This document shows positions 25,180-34,309 of a stretch of DNA of 64,000 nt, in pieces. The DNA lies in NCBI GenBank assembly GCA_002431965.1, contig DJEW01000002.1:13028-77027 (forward strand), read 5' to 3'. How positions within the stretch are numbered: the first letter of the stretch is position 1; the number at the start of each line of letters is the position of its first letter. A model generated the notes under the pieces. The model saw nothing but the letters and a program-made list of their open reading frames with translations, was not told the DNA's origin and made no database searches. Position numbers and translations under genes: made by a program. This DNA is from Clostridiales bacterium UBA5888. GTDB taxonomy: Bacteria; Bacillota; Clostridia; Oscillospirales; Oscillospiraceae.

Positions 25180-27171
25180 ATGATAACCGACATGAAAGAC
25201 GCAAAAATCTTTTCTCCTCTGCAATTGGGCAGAACCACGCTCAAAAACCGCATAGCAATGGCTCCCATGAGCATGCACTATGAAGCGACTGACGGAACGG
25301 TGCCGAAGCAGCTGGCGGATATTTTTGTGCGCCGTGCCGAAGGCGGCGCAGGCTACGTCGTTATTGATGCCGTCACCGTCGATCATAAATACTGGTACAT
25401 CGGCAAAACCACCGCGCTCGACAAGGATTCCCTCGTGCCTCAGTTTGCCGCGTTTGCAAAGCGCGTGAGCGATGCCGGCAGCACGCTTTTCCCGCAGTTG
25501 ATCCACCCGGGTCCCGAGTCCATCTGTGCGCTCAAGGGCATCAAGCCCCTCGGTCCCTCCGTCAACACCAATGCCAACGGTCATGTATCAAGAGCTATCA
25601 CCATCGAAGAGATACACAAGGTCGTAAAGCAGTACGGTCAGGCCGCACGCCGCGCAGAGGAAGCCGGCTGCGGCGGTATCGCCCTGCATGTTGCGCACGC
25701 ATATATGCTCCCGGGCGCTTTCCTCTCTCCGCTGCGCAACAAGCGCATGGACGAGTACGGCGGCTGCATTGACAACCGCGCCCGCCTGATCCTCGAAATA
25801 ATCGAGGAGTGCCGCAGAAACATCAGCCGCGATTTCCCGATAGTCCTGCGTGTTTCCGGCTCTGAGCGTATTCCCGGCGGCAACAGTCTCGACGAGATGC
25901 TCTATCTCGCGCCGAAGTTTGAAGCGGCAGGCGTTGATATGCTCGAGGTCTCCGGCGGCGTCCAGTACGAGGATCTGCAGGACATACTTCCCTCCCACAG
26001 CCAGAAGATAGGCAAAAACGTATACGAGGCATCCGAGATAAAGAAAGTGGTCAACATCCCCGTGTTTGCCGTCGGCAAGATAAACGACGTCCGCTATGCG
26101 GCGGATCTTGTGGAGCGCGGTCTGATAGACGGTGTATCCATGGGTCGTCCCCTGCTCGCAGACCCCGATCTGCCGAACAAGGCATACGAGAACCGCTTTG
26201 ACGACATCACGCCCTGCGGCTCCTGCGGCGGGCGCTGCATCACTCCCGAGGATCCCCACCATCCGGTCTGCAAGTGCCATATAAACCCCCTCGTCGGTCA
26301 CGAGTATGACTTCCCGTTCAACCCCACCTCCGCCCCGAAGAAGCTGCTCATCATCGGCGCCGGTCCCGGCGGCATGTACACCGCTGTCACCGCTGCCGAG
26401 CGCGGCCACGACGTGACCGTGTGGGAGAAGAGCAATCAGATCGGCGGACAGCTCAATCTTGCCGTCGTCTCTCCCGGTAAGCAGGAAATGTGCAAATGGC
26501 TGACGCATCTCAACTACCGCGCAAAGAAGGCCGGAGTGAAGTTTGAGTTCAAGAAGGAAGCAACGGTTGAAAACGTCCGTGAATTTGCTCCTGACGCCGT
26601 TGTCGTTGCAACCGGCGCAACCCCGCTGATCCCCACCTTTATAAAGGGCGTTGGCGAATATCCTATCATCACCACTCATGACATTCTCAGCCGCAAGGTC
26701 ACGATCCCCAAGGGCACCGTCTGCATCCTCGGCGGCGGCGAGGTCGCATGCGAGACTGCGGAAACGCTCATGGCAGACGCGCGTCCCAACTCTTTCGCAA
26801 CGACCGGCAGCATCGGCGATGTTGAGGTCACGCTCGTCGAGATGCAGCCGCAGCTCATGACCGGCGTGTGCCTGCCCAACAGGAACATCGCGCTTGCAAG
26901 CCTCCGCCGCGAGGGCGTCAAGGCTTACATCAACTCCAAGGTTCTGGAAGTCACCGAGCATGACGTCAAGATTCAGCACAAAGACGGCAGCGAGGAATGG
27001 CTCAAGGGCTTCGACTACATCGTTCTCGGTCTTGGTTCGAGGAAGTATGATCCTCTGTCCGAGGAGCTCAAGAGCTTCGTCCCCGAGGTTTATGTTATCG
27101 GCGACGCCGTAAAGCCCGGTCAGTCCAGCGATGCGATGCATCAGGGCTTCCACATAGGCTACGAGCTGTAA
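25180..27171 (+). CDS. baiH: BaiH-type NADH:flavin oxidoreductase of bile acid 7-dehydroxylation
   Basis: 663 residues with the same architecture as BaiCD: an OYE-like FMN barrel, a 4Fe-4S site (CGSCGGRC...VCKC), and FAD (IIGAGPGGMYTA) and NAD (ILGGGEVACETAE) domains. Stretches such as APMSMHYEATDGTVPKQLAD and HPGPESICALKG match BaiH rather than BaiCD. BaiH acts on 3-oxo-delta4 bile acyl-CoA intermediates. It was first described for 7-beta epimers and later placed in the reductive arm. The start ATG follows AGGAGG by seven bases. Unlike in the C. scindens operon it is divergent from baiCD, and it ends at a strong terminator. Confidence 0.92.
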   Translation: MITDMKDAKIFSPLQLGRTTLKNRIAMAPMSMHYEATDGTVPKQLADIFVRRAEGGAGYVVIDAVTVDHKYWYIGKTTALDKDSLVPQFAAFAKRVSDAGSTLFPQLIHPGPESICALKGIKPLGPSVNTNANGHVSRAITIEEIHKVVKQYGQAARRAEEAGCGGIALHVAHAYMLPGAFLSPLRNKRMDEYGGCIDNRARLILEIIEECRRNISRDFPIVLRVSGSERIPGGNSLDEMLYLAPKFEAAGVDMLEVSGGVQYEDLQDILPSHSQKIGKNVYEASEIKKVVNIPVFAVGKINDVRYAADLVERGLIDGVSMGRPLLADPDLPNKAYENRFDDITPCGSCGGRCITPEDPHHPVCKCHINPLVGHEYDFPFNPTSAPKKLLIIGAGPGGMYTAVTAAERGHDVTVWEKSNQIGGQLNLAVVSPGKQEMCKWLTHLNYRAKKAGVKFEFKKEATVENVREFAPDAVVVATGATPLIPTFIKGVGEYPIITTHDILSRKVTIPKGTVCILGGGEVACETAETLMADARPNSFATTGSIGDVEVTLVEMQPQLMTGVCLPNRNIALASLRREGVKAYINSKVLEVTEHDVKIQHKDGSEEWLKGFDYIVLGLGSRKYDPLSEELKSFVPEVYVIGDAVKPGQSSDAMHQGFHIGYEL

Positions 27172-27194
27172 TTTCCGTAAAAAAATCAATATTT

Positions 27195-27240
27195 GTCAGG
27201 AAGCTTCGGTCAAACGCCGAAGCTTCCTGACATTTTATGT
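27195..27240 (+). terminator. Intrinsic terminator after baiH
   Basis: Perfect 15-bp stem (27195-27209 with 27217-27231), seven-base loop, then ATTTTATG. Confidence 0.9.
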
Positions 27241-27291
27241 AAATTATCGAGCAAAATCGTCATATTCTCCATCAAATCTAAAAGTTTGCGC

Positions 27292-27319
27292 TTGAATTTT
27301 TCGCAGAATACTGTATTAT
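27292..27319 (+). promoter_or_regulatory. Probable promoter of AraC regulator gene
   Basis: TTGAAT (27292-27297) and TATTAT (27314-27319) with a 16-base spacer, in an AT-rich stretch that offers other candidates too. Confidence 0.45.
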
Positions 27320-27471
27320 ATTATTGATTATATTATTGTTATTATAAAATAATTAACAGCGGGCGGCTTTCGTTCACGTCGCTTGACGTAAATCGCCGCA
27401 AATTATCAGGGAGGTGTCATAAGATTTCGAAGAGAAAACACAGCCCCCTCTGTGAAACGCCGAAAAGCGGA

Positions 27472-28671
27472 GTGTTCTGCGGCACGGACAAATATCTCAG
27501 GCTTCAGAAGTACACGATCAGCGAAGAAATGTGTCCTGTCATGGAGTTTGACAGCTATTTTATCGTTGTTCGCAGCGGCAGCGGCAGTTTTGTCATAAAC
27601 GGCGAGGAATTCCCTGTCCAGCCGGACTGCGTAAGCTGGATACAAAGCTCCCAGGTTTTGACCGTCTGCCCGGATTTTGGCGACGAGCTGCACATCTGGG
27701 TGTGCGCCTTTGAATACCAGCTCCTCAGCTATTTCATGTTCAACAGCATGTCCTCCAGCGGTGAGATAGACATCGTGAAAGCTCGCCCGGTTATAGGTCC
27801 CGAGGGAGACACCGTAAAGGAAATCATACGCCTTTTTGAACAGTTCAGGCAGCTTTCAAAGAAAAACAGCTGCGGCTCGGCTGTCATAAGAAGCTCATTC
27901 CTGCGAAAGATAGAGCTGCTGTACAATCGTGCCGCGCATATACAGCGCTCCAAATATAAATTTGACGATATGCCGCTCAGCCGAAAGGTGAGCCTTTATA
28001 TCGCCGCACACAGCACGGCAAATCTCACCGCTGCCGATGTTGCTGCGGCAGTCGCGCCCAACGCGGATGAGACGGCGCTCAATCACGCGCTGCTTGTTGC
28101 AACAGGGCTCAATTTCAGCCAGTTTCTCAACCGCATGCGCATTGTGCTTGCAATGTCGTATTTCCTTTACGACAGCCTGCCGTTCGACTATGTTTCCTCC
28201 ATTTCAGGGTTTAACATGGAGATAACATTTTTCAGGCGTTTCAAGGCCCTTACCGGCACAACGCCGCAAACCTATCTCAACGAAATGCTCTGCGACGGGA
28301 AAAACGGTCAAATATACCGCGGCATGATTTTAAGCGAGACGCTCATTTCGGCGATAAGCTATCTCTATGAGAACATGGCAGAACCAATAAACGCCGAGAC
28401 GCTTGCCAAGGAGCTGTACACCTCGGAAAACATCCTGCGCAGTCAGTTCAAAAACAGGTTCAACTCCAGCTATAAGCAGGTGCTGTCGCTGTTTCGCGTC
28501 CGCTATGCCGAGGCGCTGCTGACAACGACGGATCTGCCGACGGTCGATATTGCGATGGAGACAGGGTTCGGCTCTGACCGCACAATGGGCAGAGTGTTCT
28601 ATTCGGTAAACGGCATGTCTCCCGGTGAGTTCAAGAAAAAGAGAAACTTGAGGAGGAAAGCGAATGGCTAA
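27472..28671 (+). CDS. AraC-family regulator with two HTH regions, Bar-like candidate regulator of the bai genes
   Basis: About 399 residues. The N-terminal third is a cupin-like effector domain (FIVVRSGSGSFVINGEEFPVQPDCVSWIQ). The C-terminal ~100 residues are a standard double-helix AraC DNA-binding domain (LTTTDLPTVDIAMETGFGSDRTMGRVFYSVNGMSPGEFKK). The middle (about 165-265) reads like a second, diverged AraC HTH (TGLNFSQFLNRMRIVLAMSYFL...SISGFNMEITFFRRFKALTGTTPQTYL). AraC-type regulators (barA, barB) accompany the bai operon in C. scindens, so control of baiCD/baiE/baiH is a fair inference. The start is uncertain: GTG 27472 has no spaced ribosome site, whereas GGGAGGTG at 27409-27416 is ideally spaced for an in-frame ATT at 27424, adding 16 residues. 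Its end overlaps the next gene by eight bases. Confidence 0.85.
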   Translation: MFCGTDKYLRLQKYTISEEMCPVMEFDSYFIVVRSGSGSFVINGEEFPVQPDCVSWIQSSQVLTVCPDFGDELHIWVCAFEYQLLSYFMFNSMSSSGEIDIVKARPVIGPEGDTVKEIIRLFEQFRQLSKKNSCGSAVIRSSFLRKIELLYNRAAHIQRSKYKFDDMPLSRKVSLYIAAHSTANLTAADVAAAVAPNADETALNHALLVATGLNFSQFLNRMRIVLAMSYFLYDSLPFDYVSSISGFNMEITFFRRFKALTGTTPQTYLNEMLCDGKNGQIYRGMILSETLISAISYLYENMAEPINAETLAKELYTSENILRSQFKNRFNSSYKQVLSLFRVRYAEALLTTTDLPTVDIAMETGFGSDRTMGRVFYSVNGMSPGEFKKKRNLRRKANG

Positions 28672-29236
28672 GGAAAACGCTCCCGAGGCGAACGCCGCGC
28701 AAAATAATCACGGCGTTTTATCCGGCGCACATGATTATTTTGTCAACAATGTCCTCCCCGACGACATAAAGGCATGCGTAAAGCGGATAAAATCGCCAAC
28801 ACTGTATATGAACAACCATGACGAGACATTTATTTTAGTCCGCGCCGGAAAAGGCAGGCTGGCGGTCAACGGGCTTGAATACAAGCTCTGCGCCGGCACG
28901 CTTATAAACCTCGGTCCGTTTCACCGCTATCGCTATATTCCCGAAGGCGGCGAGCTGGAGGTCGTAGAGGCGCGCACAAACCCCGGCACGTATGTTTACA
29001 TGATTGCAAACCCTTATCTCAGGCTCGAGCAATTTTCTGTTCCGTCAGAGCCGCCGGTGGTACACCTCACAGGGCTGTATGCCGATATTGCCAACGAATC
29101 AATGAACGGCATTCTTGTCGAAATGGAGAAAAAATCTCCGGATCGCACAGGGCTTTGCTTCTGCTACCTGACGGATCTTTTCGGGCTGATAACGGAAAAG
29201 CGGCCGAAAAAGCAGCCCCGGCAAATCCAATGCTGA
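28664..29236 (+). CDS. Stand-alone AraC-type cupin sensor protein
   Basis: 190 residues resembling only the effector-binding half of an AraC protein: DDIKACVKRIKSPTLYMNNHDETFILVRAGKGRLAVNGLEYKLCAGTLINLGPFHRYRYIP is an AraC_binding/cupin strand pattern. No HTH follows; the C-terminus is a short helix and a basic tail (EKRPKKQPRQIQC). It overlaps the upstream AraC gene by eight bases, so the two are made together. It may bind ligand and modulate that regulator; this is inference. It could also be a truncated paralogue. Confidence 0.75.
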   Translation: MAKENAPEANAAQNNHGVLSGAHDYFVNNVLPDDIKACVKRIKSPTLYMNNHDETFILVRAGKGRLAVNGLEYKLCAGTLINLGPFHRYRYIPEGGELEVVEARTNPGTYVYMIANPYLRLEQFSVPSEPPVVHLTGLYADIANESMNGILVEMEKKSPDRTGLCFCYLTDLFGLITEKRPKKQPRQIQC

Positions 29237-29243
29237 TTTCAGC

Positions 29244-29278
29244 AAAACCTCCGTTCGATACGGAGGTTTTGTTTATTT
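29244..29278 (+). terminator. Intrinsic terminator after the cupin gene
   Basis: AAAACCTCCG (29244-29253) pairs with CGGAGGTTTT (29261-29270), followed by GTTTATTT. Confidence 0.85.
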
Positions 29279-29305
29279 GCGGAAATACCTTGCGTATTTC
29301 CGCAA
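29277..29305 (-). terminator. Second hairpin between convergent genes
   Basis: TTGCGGAAATAC (29277-29288) and GTATTTCCGCAA (29294-29305) form a perfect 12-bp stem with a five-base loop, 12 bases past the stop of the minus-strand DMT transporter gene. No T tract follows on either strand, so termination is likely but weak. Confidence 0.5.
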
Positions 29306-29316
29306 AAGCGGCTATA

Positions 29317-30258
29317 TCAGCGCGCTGATTTCCCGCCGGATGCCGCAGGCGTATTGCGCAGCGCCGCCTTCTTCGCATTCAGCATCACAACCGATATAAG
29401 TATCATAACTATACCAAGTCCCGACATGAGCGTTACAGGCTCTGCGAAAACGAGCGCGCCGAGAATAGTGGCGACCATCGGCTCTACCGTGGCAAGGATG
29501 GCTGCGCGGCTTGGCTCTGCATACATCAGCCCCCGCGTATACGCCGCGAACGGAATGACCGCCGTGATGAGCCCCGTCAGCACGGTGAGCCCGGCAAGTC
29601 TCCATACACCGTCAGCCGCGGCAAGCTTTGCCGTCATATCCGCGGCGTCGCAGATGAGCCACGCGCCGAGCGCGGCGATTACGAACGTGTACGTTGTGAC
29701 AGTGAGCGAGCTGTACTTTTTCAGCGCCACGGAGCCGAGGATGCTGTACAGACCGTACCCGATGCCGGAGCACAGACCCACGATCAGCCCGCGCGCAGTC
29801 ACCCCGCCGCCGCTTATACCGGAAACGAGCACGCACCCGCCGAACGCACATGCAAGCGCCGCGAGCTTGCGCGCCGTCAGCTTTTCCTTGAAAAAGAGGC
29901 ACGACATCAGCATCACCCATATGGGCGAGGTGTAAAGCAGTATCGCCGCAGCGGAGAGCGTCATCATATTTATCGCAGAGAAATAGCACACCGTGAAGAA
30001 AAGTATGCTGCCCAGCCCCAGCCCGAGAAAAAGAGGAATATCCCGCGCCGCTATCCACAGTGCCGTGCGCTCCCGCGCAAGGTGCAGCGCCGCGAACACT
30101 GCCGCCGCGACCGTCAGCCGCAGCGCGACGATCTGGATAGAATCGAACCCATACTTTCCCAGTGCACGCACGAATATGCCCATACTGCCCCAGAACACGC
30201 CTGCGGTTATGACAAGCATACTTCCCAGTGCCGCCGTGTTTTTTGTTTTCTTTTTCAT
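29317..30258 (-). CDS. EamA/DMT-family transporter
   Basis: 313 residues with ten hydrophobic helices in two repeated halves, each an EamA domain (GVFWGSMGIFVRALG...; GLIVGLCSGIGYGLYSILGSVALKKY...). The second half ends EPMVATILGALVFAEPVTLMSGLGIVMILISVVM, a very typical DMT pattern. These proteins export or import small metabolites such as amino acids; the substrate is not predictable. ATG 30256-30258 with GGAG seven bases upstream is preferred over a frame open to 30423. Monocistronic. Confidence 0.9.
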   Translation of the reverse strand: MKKKTKNTAALGSMLVITAGVFWGSMGIFVRALGKYGFDSIQIVALRLTVAAAVFAALHLARERTALWIAARDIPLFLGLGLGSILFFTVCYFSAINMMTLSAAAILLYTSPIWVMLMSCLFFKEKLTARKLAALACAFGGCVLVSGISGGGVTARGLIVGLCSGIGYGLYSILGSVALKKYSSLTVTTYTFVIAALGAWLICDAADMTAKLAAADGVWRLAGLTVLTGLITAVIPFAAYTRGLMYAEPSRAAILATVEPMVATILGALVFAEPVTLMSGLGIVMILISVVMLNAKKAALRNTPAASGGKSAR

Positions 30259-30540
30259 TGTACTGCTCCGTCTTTCTTCATAAAGCGCCGCATTGCAGTG
30301 TTCTTGCCGCATTATGCGCTGCTGCCTTATATTTTTTTGCATATCATACGCGCGCGGTGCGGCGTTTGTCAACTTCTTTATGCCGTCTGCTCCGGCTCCC
30401 TCCGCGCCGGCGGAACAAAACAATCATCAAAGCGTCTATTTATATATATTTGCAGGCAGATTTACATAATTCCCTCTTCCCTTTTTTCTGCGGATGAGGT
30501 ATAATGTCTGCGTAAGTTTCAACAGGAGGCTGCGTATATT

Positions 30541-31335
30541 ATGAATAAAACCGTAAAAATCCTGCTCGTTGTGTTGTGCGTTGTGTGTCTGTGCGTGTTC
30601 TGCTTCAGCGGGTACAAGCTTTTCTCCACACTCAATGAATACAGGGTCGCACAGCGCTCATATGACAAGCTGAGCGAGCAGTTTGTTTCCACCGATGCTC
30701 CCACCGCTTCGCTCGCGCCCGTCACGGAGACGGACGGCGCGCAGGAGGGCGAGGACAAAGAGGTTTCCCCCATCAAGGTCGATTTTGACCAGCTTCTCGC
30801 CCAGAACAGCGACGTGTGCGGCTGGCTTTACAGCAAGGACACCGTAATCAACTATCCTATCGCCCAGGGTTCGGACAACAACGAGTATCTGCACCACCTT
30901 CTTGACGGCTCATATAACTCCAGCGGTACTCTGTTTGTGGACTGCGAATGCGGACCGGAATTCTCCGGCACAAACACCGTTGTCTACGGGCACAACATGA
31001 AGGACGGCTCAATGTTCAACTCGCTCACCAATTACAAGGATCAGAGCTATTATGACGAACATCCCGTGATGTACCTCAACACCCCCAAGCAGAATTACAA
31101 GATCGAAATATTCTCCGCCTACATCTGCAATTACGACTCTGACACCTACACCCGCGACTTTTACAGTGCCGAGGATTACTCCGCATGGCTGACCAAGATG
31201 AAGAGTCAGTCTGACTTCACCTCTGATGTTGAAGTCACGGCGAATGACCGCGTCATCACGCTGTCCACCTGTACATACGAGTATGACAACGCCCGCTTTG
31301 TCGTGCAGGGCAAGCTTGTCGCACTTGAAGGCTGA
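30541..31335 (+). CDS. srtB: Class B sortase
   Basis: 264 residues: a single N-terminal membrane anchor (ILLVVLCVVCLCVFCFSGYKLF), a variable linker, then a sortase fold. Catalytic His is in VVYGHNMKDGSMFNSL, catalytic Cys in TLSTCTYEYDNARFVV, and the following Arg completes the triad. The insertion before the Cys and the overall length fit class B. It anchors surface proteins to peptidoglycan by transpeptidation. No LPxTG-like substrate gene is visible beside it. A TATAAT at 30500-30505 lies upstream with only a weak -35 (TTCCCT). Confidence 0.92.
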   Translation: MNKTVKILLVVLCVVCLCVFCFSGYKLFSTLNEYRVAQRSYDKLSEQFVSTDAPTASLAPVTETDGAQEGEDKEVSPIKVDFDQLLAQNSDVCGWLYSKDTVINYPIAQGSDNNEYLHHLLDGSYNSSGTLFVDCECGPEFSGTNTVVYGHNMKDGSMFNSLTNYKDQSYYDEHPVMYLNTPKQNYKIEIFSAYICNYDSDTYTRDFYSAEDYSAWLTKMKSQSDFTSDVEVTANDRVITLSTCTYEYDNARFVVQGKLVALEG

Positions 31336-31344
31336 CAAAAGCTG

Positions 31345-31374
31345 AAAGCCAGCCCGTTCGGGCTGGCTTTTCAC
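31345..31374 (+). terminator. Intrinsic terminator after sortase
   Basis: AAAGCCAGCCCG / CGGGCTGGCTTT perfect stem with a two-base TT centre, then TTC. Confidence 0.85.
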
Positions 31375-31390
31375 CGCAGAGCCTCGTCAA

Positions 31391-31426
31391 TAAATAAATT
31401 ATTATGATTAAATAAATTATTATGAT
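31391..31426. repeat. Perfect 18-bp tandem duplication
   Basis: TAAATAAATTATTATGAT occurs twice in direct succession (31391-31408, 31409-31426), immediately before the ribosome binding site of the next gene. AT-rich; slippage-prone in principle. Confidence 0.9.
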
Positions 31427-31441
31427 AAAGGAAGTGTCCAT

Positions 31442-32095
31442 ATGCGTATAGTTACCGTCAGCCGTGAGTTTGGCAGCGGCGGGCGCGAAGTCGGCAAACG
31501 TCTTGCCGACGCGCTCGGCATTGAGTATTACGACCGCGAGATCATTTCCGCGATCGCAAAGGAGGCGGAGATGGACGCAGGCTACGTCGAGCACGTGCTT
31601 GACAACAGCCTGCATTACAGCTACCCACTCACGTTTTCCCACACGCTCTCGCTCAATTATTTCATTAACAGCAGTGCGCCACAGCTTCTCGGCATACAAC
31701 ACAAGATAATCCGGGGGCTCGCCGAAAAGGGCGACTGCGTTATCGTCGGGCGCGGCGCGGACGCCATACTTGAAATGTACAAGCCGTTCCGCATCTTCGT
31801 CTACGCCGATATGGACGCCAAGATCGCCCGCTGCCGCAGCCGCGCCAGCGCCGATGAACACCTCACCGACCGCGAGCTTGAGCGCAAGATCCGCCAGATA
31901 GACAAAAACCGTGCCGACAACCATGATCTCATCTCCTCTGTCCGCTGGGGCGACCGCGCGGGCTATGACCTTTGCGTGAACACGACGAACATTGTGATAA
32001 AGAATGCTGTCCCCGCTATCGCGGAATATGCGGTGAAGTATTTTGAGGACAAGGAAGCCGCAGACACAAGGAACGAGAGCAGCAAAGAAGAATAA
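31442..32095 (+). CDS. Cytidylate kinase-like family protein
   Basis: 217 residues. The N-terminus IVTVSREFGSGGREVGKRLADALGIEYYD is the modified P-loop of the cytidylate kinase-like family (PF13189), with VIVGRGADAIL and a lid-like Arg-rich segment (KIARCRSRA...RKIRQIDKNRADNH). Members bind NTPs, but their substrate is unsettled and is probably not CMP. The gene is alone, between terminators. AAGGAAGTG precedes the ATG. Confidence 0.85.
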   Translation: MRIVTVSREFGSGGREVGKRLADALGIEYYDREIISAIAKEAEMDAGYVEHVLDNSLHYSYPLTFSHTLSLNYFINSSAPQLLGIQHKIIRGLAEKGDCVIVGRGADAILEMYKPFRIFVYADMDAKIARCRSRASADEHLTDRELERKIRQIDKNRADNHDLISSVRWGDRAGYDLCVNTTNIVIKNAVPAIAEYAVKYFEDKEAADTRNESSKEE

Positions 32096-32130
32096 CGCCT
32101 TGCAGGCGGCGATGTTCCGCATAAGATGAT

Positions 32131-32173
32131 AAACGGCAGACACATGGGTTTTCCACGTGTCTGCCGTTTCTTT
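32131..32173. terminator. Intrinsic terminator between convergent genes
   Basis: AAACGGCAGACAC (32131-32143) pairs with GTGTCTGCCGTTT (32157-32169), followed by CTTTG. It serves the cytidylate-kinase-like gene and possibly ftsH from the other side. Confidence 0.8.
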
Positions 32174-32201
32174 GCGTAATGATCTTTGATCTGTTCTGCT
32201 G

Positions 32202-34244
32202 TTATTTGCCCTCGGAGCCGTCGTCCTTTTTAGGCTCCTCGGTTTTGGGCTCATCGGCAGTGCCGTCGGAGGCGCCCGGCGCATCATCGCGCTCTTTTTC
32301 CCCGGCGTAGCCGTCGGTCATGGAGATATGGCGGGCGGGGCGCTCGATGGTGTCGTCATTTCTCGCCTCGCGTATCTTTTTCGCGGAGATTGGCATGAAC
32401 TCGCCATGCTCAAAGTAGTAGCTGAATTCCTCCGCCTCCATGGTCTCATGCTCCAGAAGGTACTCGGCAATGTCGCGCAGCTCCTTGCCATGCTCGGTGA
32501 GTATACGCTCGCACATTTCGGCGGCGCGGTCAAATATCTTCTTGACCTCCTCGTCGATGATGGCGGCGGTCTCCTCCGAGTAGCTCTTCGTCTGCCCGAA
32601 GTCGCGCCCGATGAAGATGCTGTGCCCGGAGTTGTCGTAAGATATCGGTCCGAGACGATCGCTCATGCCGTATTTCATGACCATGTCGCGGGCAATGGAA
32701 CTCGCCTGCTGTATATCACCGGACGCACCGGTGGATATATCGTCAAGGAAGAGCTTTTCGGCCATTCTGCCGCCGAGCGACATGACGATGTTCTCAAACA
32801 TTTCCTCTCTGGATTTGAAATTCTCCAGATCCTCCTGCGGGCGGAAAAGCGTGAAGCCGCCGGCAGGGCCGCGGGGAATGATGGTGATATAGTGCACGGG
32901 ATCGACATGCGTGAGGAATTTGCCCGTCACGGCATGCCCGGACTCGTGGTATGCCGTCAGGCGGCGCGCCTTGTCGCTCATCTTGCGGCTCTTCTTCTCC
33001 GGACCCATCTGCACCTTGAGGACAGCCTCGTCCACATCCTCCATGGTTATGAAGCGGTGCTTGCGGCGCACGGCGAGCAGCGCCGCCTCGTTCATGAGGT
33101 TTTCAAGGTCAGCGCCTGAAAAGCCCGGGGTGCCCTTGGCAATGGAATTGAGGTCAACATCGTCCGCAAGCTGCTTGTCGCGTGAGTGTATCTTCAATAT
33201 CGCCTCGCGCCCGCGTATATCGGGCAGACCGACATACACCTGCCGGTCGAAGCGCCCGGGGCGGAGGAGGGCATTGTCCAGAATGTCCGCGCGGTTCGTC
33301 GCCGCCATGACGATGACGCCTTCGTTGCTGCCGAAGCCGTCCATCTCAACAAGCAGCTGGTTGAGCGTCTGCTCGCGCTCATCGTGCCCTCCGCCGAGAC
33401 CGCTGCCTCTCTGACGGCCGACAGCGTCGATCTCGTCAATGAATATAATGGCGGGCGCCGCTTTCTTCGCCTGCTCAAAAAGATCCCTGACGCGCCCTGC
33501 GCCAACGCCGACATAAAGCTCGACAAAATCGGAGCCGGAAATGGAGAGAAACTGCACGTTCGCCTCGCCCGCGACAGCCTTGGCAAGCAGCGTCTTGCCC
33601 GTGCCCGGAGGTCCGACGAGCAGAACGCCCTTCGGTATGCGCGCGCCCATGGCGGTGTAAGCCTTCGGGTCCTTGAGGAAGTCAACGATCTCCGCCAGCT
33701 CCTCCTTTTCCTCGTCGCAGCCCGCGACGTCGGCGAAGGTTTTCTTTTCCTTTTCATCACTGCCGAGTCTCGTGCGCGCCTTGCTGAACTTGCCAACGCC
33801 GCCCTGCATCCCGCCGGCCTTGTTCATCATCACATACCACAGCGCCATCGCCGCGATCATGATGATCAGATACGGCAGAAACTGCGCCCACCATGGGATC
33901 TCCAGCCCCTTGCCGTAATCGTACTCCTCGAGAATACCGGCGTCCTGCTGCTGCTTTATGATGTCGCCAAGATCCTCATAAAACACCGAAAAGCTGTAAA
34001 GCTCATAGCTCATCTCCTCCAGCGGCTTCACGGGGTCGCCCGTGCGCACCTTGAGAAGGACGGTGTTGCCCTCGGTCTTGAACGACTGCACCTTTTCCTC
34101 CTTGAAGAGGTCAACAAGCTCGGAATATGTTTCGACCTTGCCGGTGTCGGTGTCCTTTGTCATGGTGAATATGACTGCCACGAGAATAACGAGCAGCAGC
34201 ACATAAAACCCCAGGTCTCTTGCTCTGTTGCGGTTGGGTTTCAA
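32202..34244 (-). CDS. ftsH: ATP-dependent zinc metalloprotease FtsH
   Basis: 680 residues: two membrane helices (about 12-28 and 122-140) flank a short extracytoplasmic domain. Then comes an AAA+ domain with Walker A GPPGTGKT, Walker [11 protein letters not shown] and second region [20 protein letters not shown], then the zinc site HESGH. It degrades membrane and cytoplasmic proteins. The C-terminal tail is long and charged. The start is TTG (34242-34244), twelve bases after AAGGATG. Last gene of the gdpP operon; the hpt-ftsH neighbourhood is classical in Firmicutes. Confidence 0.97.
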   Translation of the reverse strand: MKPNRNRARDLGFYVLLLVILVAVIFTMTKDTDTGKVETYSELVDLFKEEKVQSFKTEGNTVLLKVRTGDPVKPLEEMSYELYSFSVFYEDLGDIIKQQQDAGILEEYDYGKGLEIPWWAQFLPYLIIMIAAMALWYVMMNKAGGMQGGVGKFSKARTRLGSDEKEKKTFADVAGCDEEKEELAEIVDFLKDPKAYTAMGARIPKGVLLVGPPGTGKTLLAKAVAGEANVQFLSISGSDFVELYVGVGAGRVRDLFEQAKKAAPAIIFIDEIDAVGRQRGSGLGGGHDEREQTLNQLLVEMDGFGSNEGVIVMAATNRADILDNALLRPGRFDRQVYVGLPDIRGREAILKIHSRDKQLADDVDLNSIAKGTPGFSGADLENLMNEAALLAVRRKHRFITMEDVDEAVLKVQMGPEKKSRKMSDKARRLTAYHESGHAVTGKFLTHVDPVHYITIIPRGPAGGFTLFRPQEDLENFKSREEMFENIVMSLGGRMAEKLFLDDISTGASGDIQQASSIARDMVMKYGMSDRLGPISYDNSGHSIFIGRDFGQTKSYSEETAAIIDEEVKKIFDRAAEMCERILTEHGKELRDIAEYLLEHETMEAEEFSYYFEHGEFMPISAKKIREARNDDTIERPARHISMTDGYAGEKERDDAPGASDGTADEPKTEEPKKDDGSEGK

Positions 34245-34309
34245 AAATCGGTCACATCCTTAATATGATGGTCTATCTAACTATATAAGCATATAGATAA
34301 ATGCTGTTT

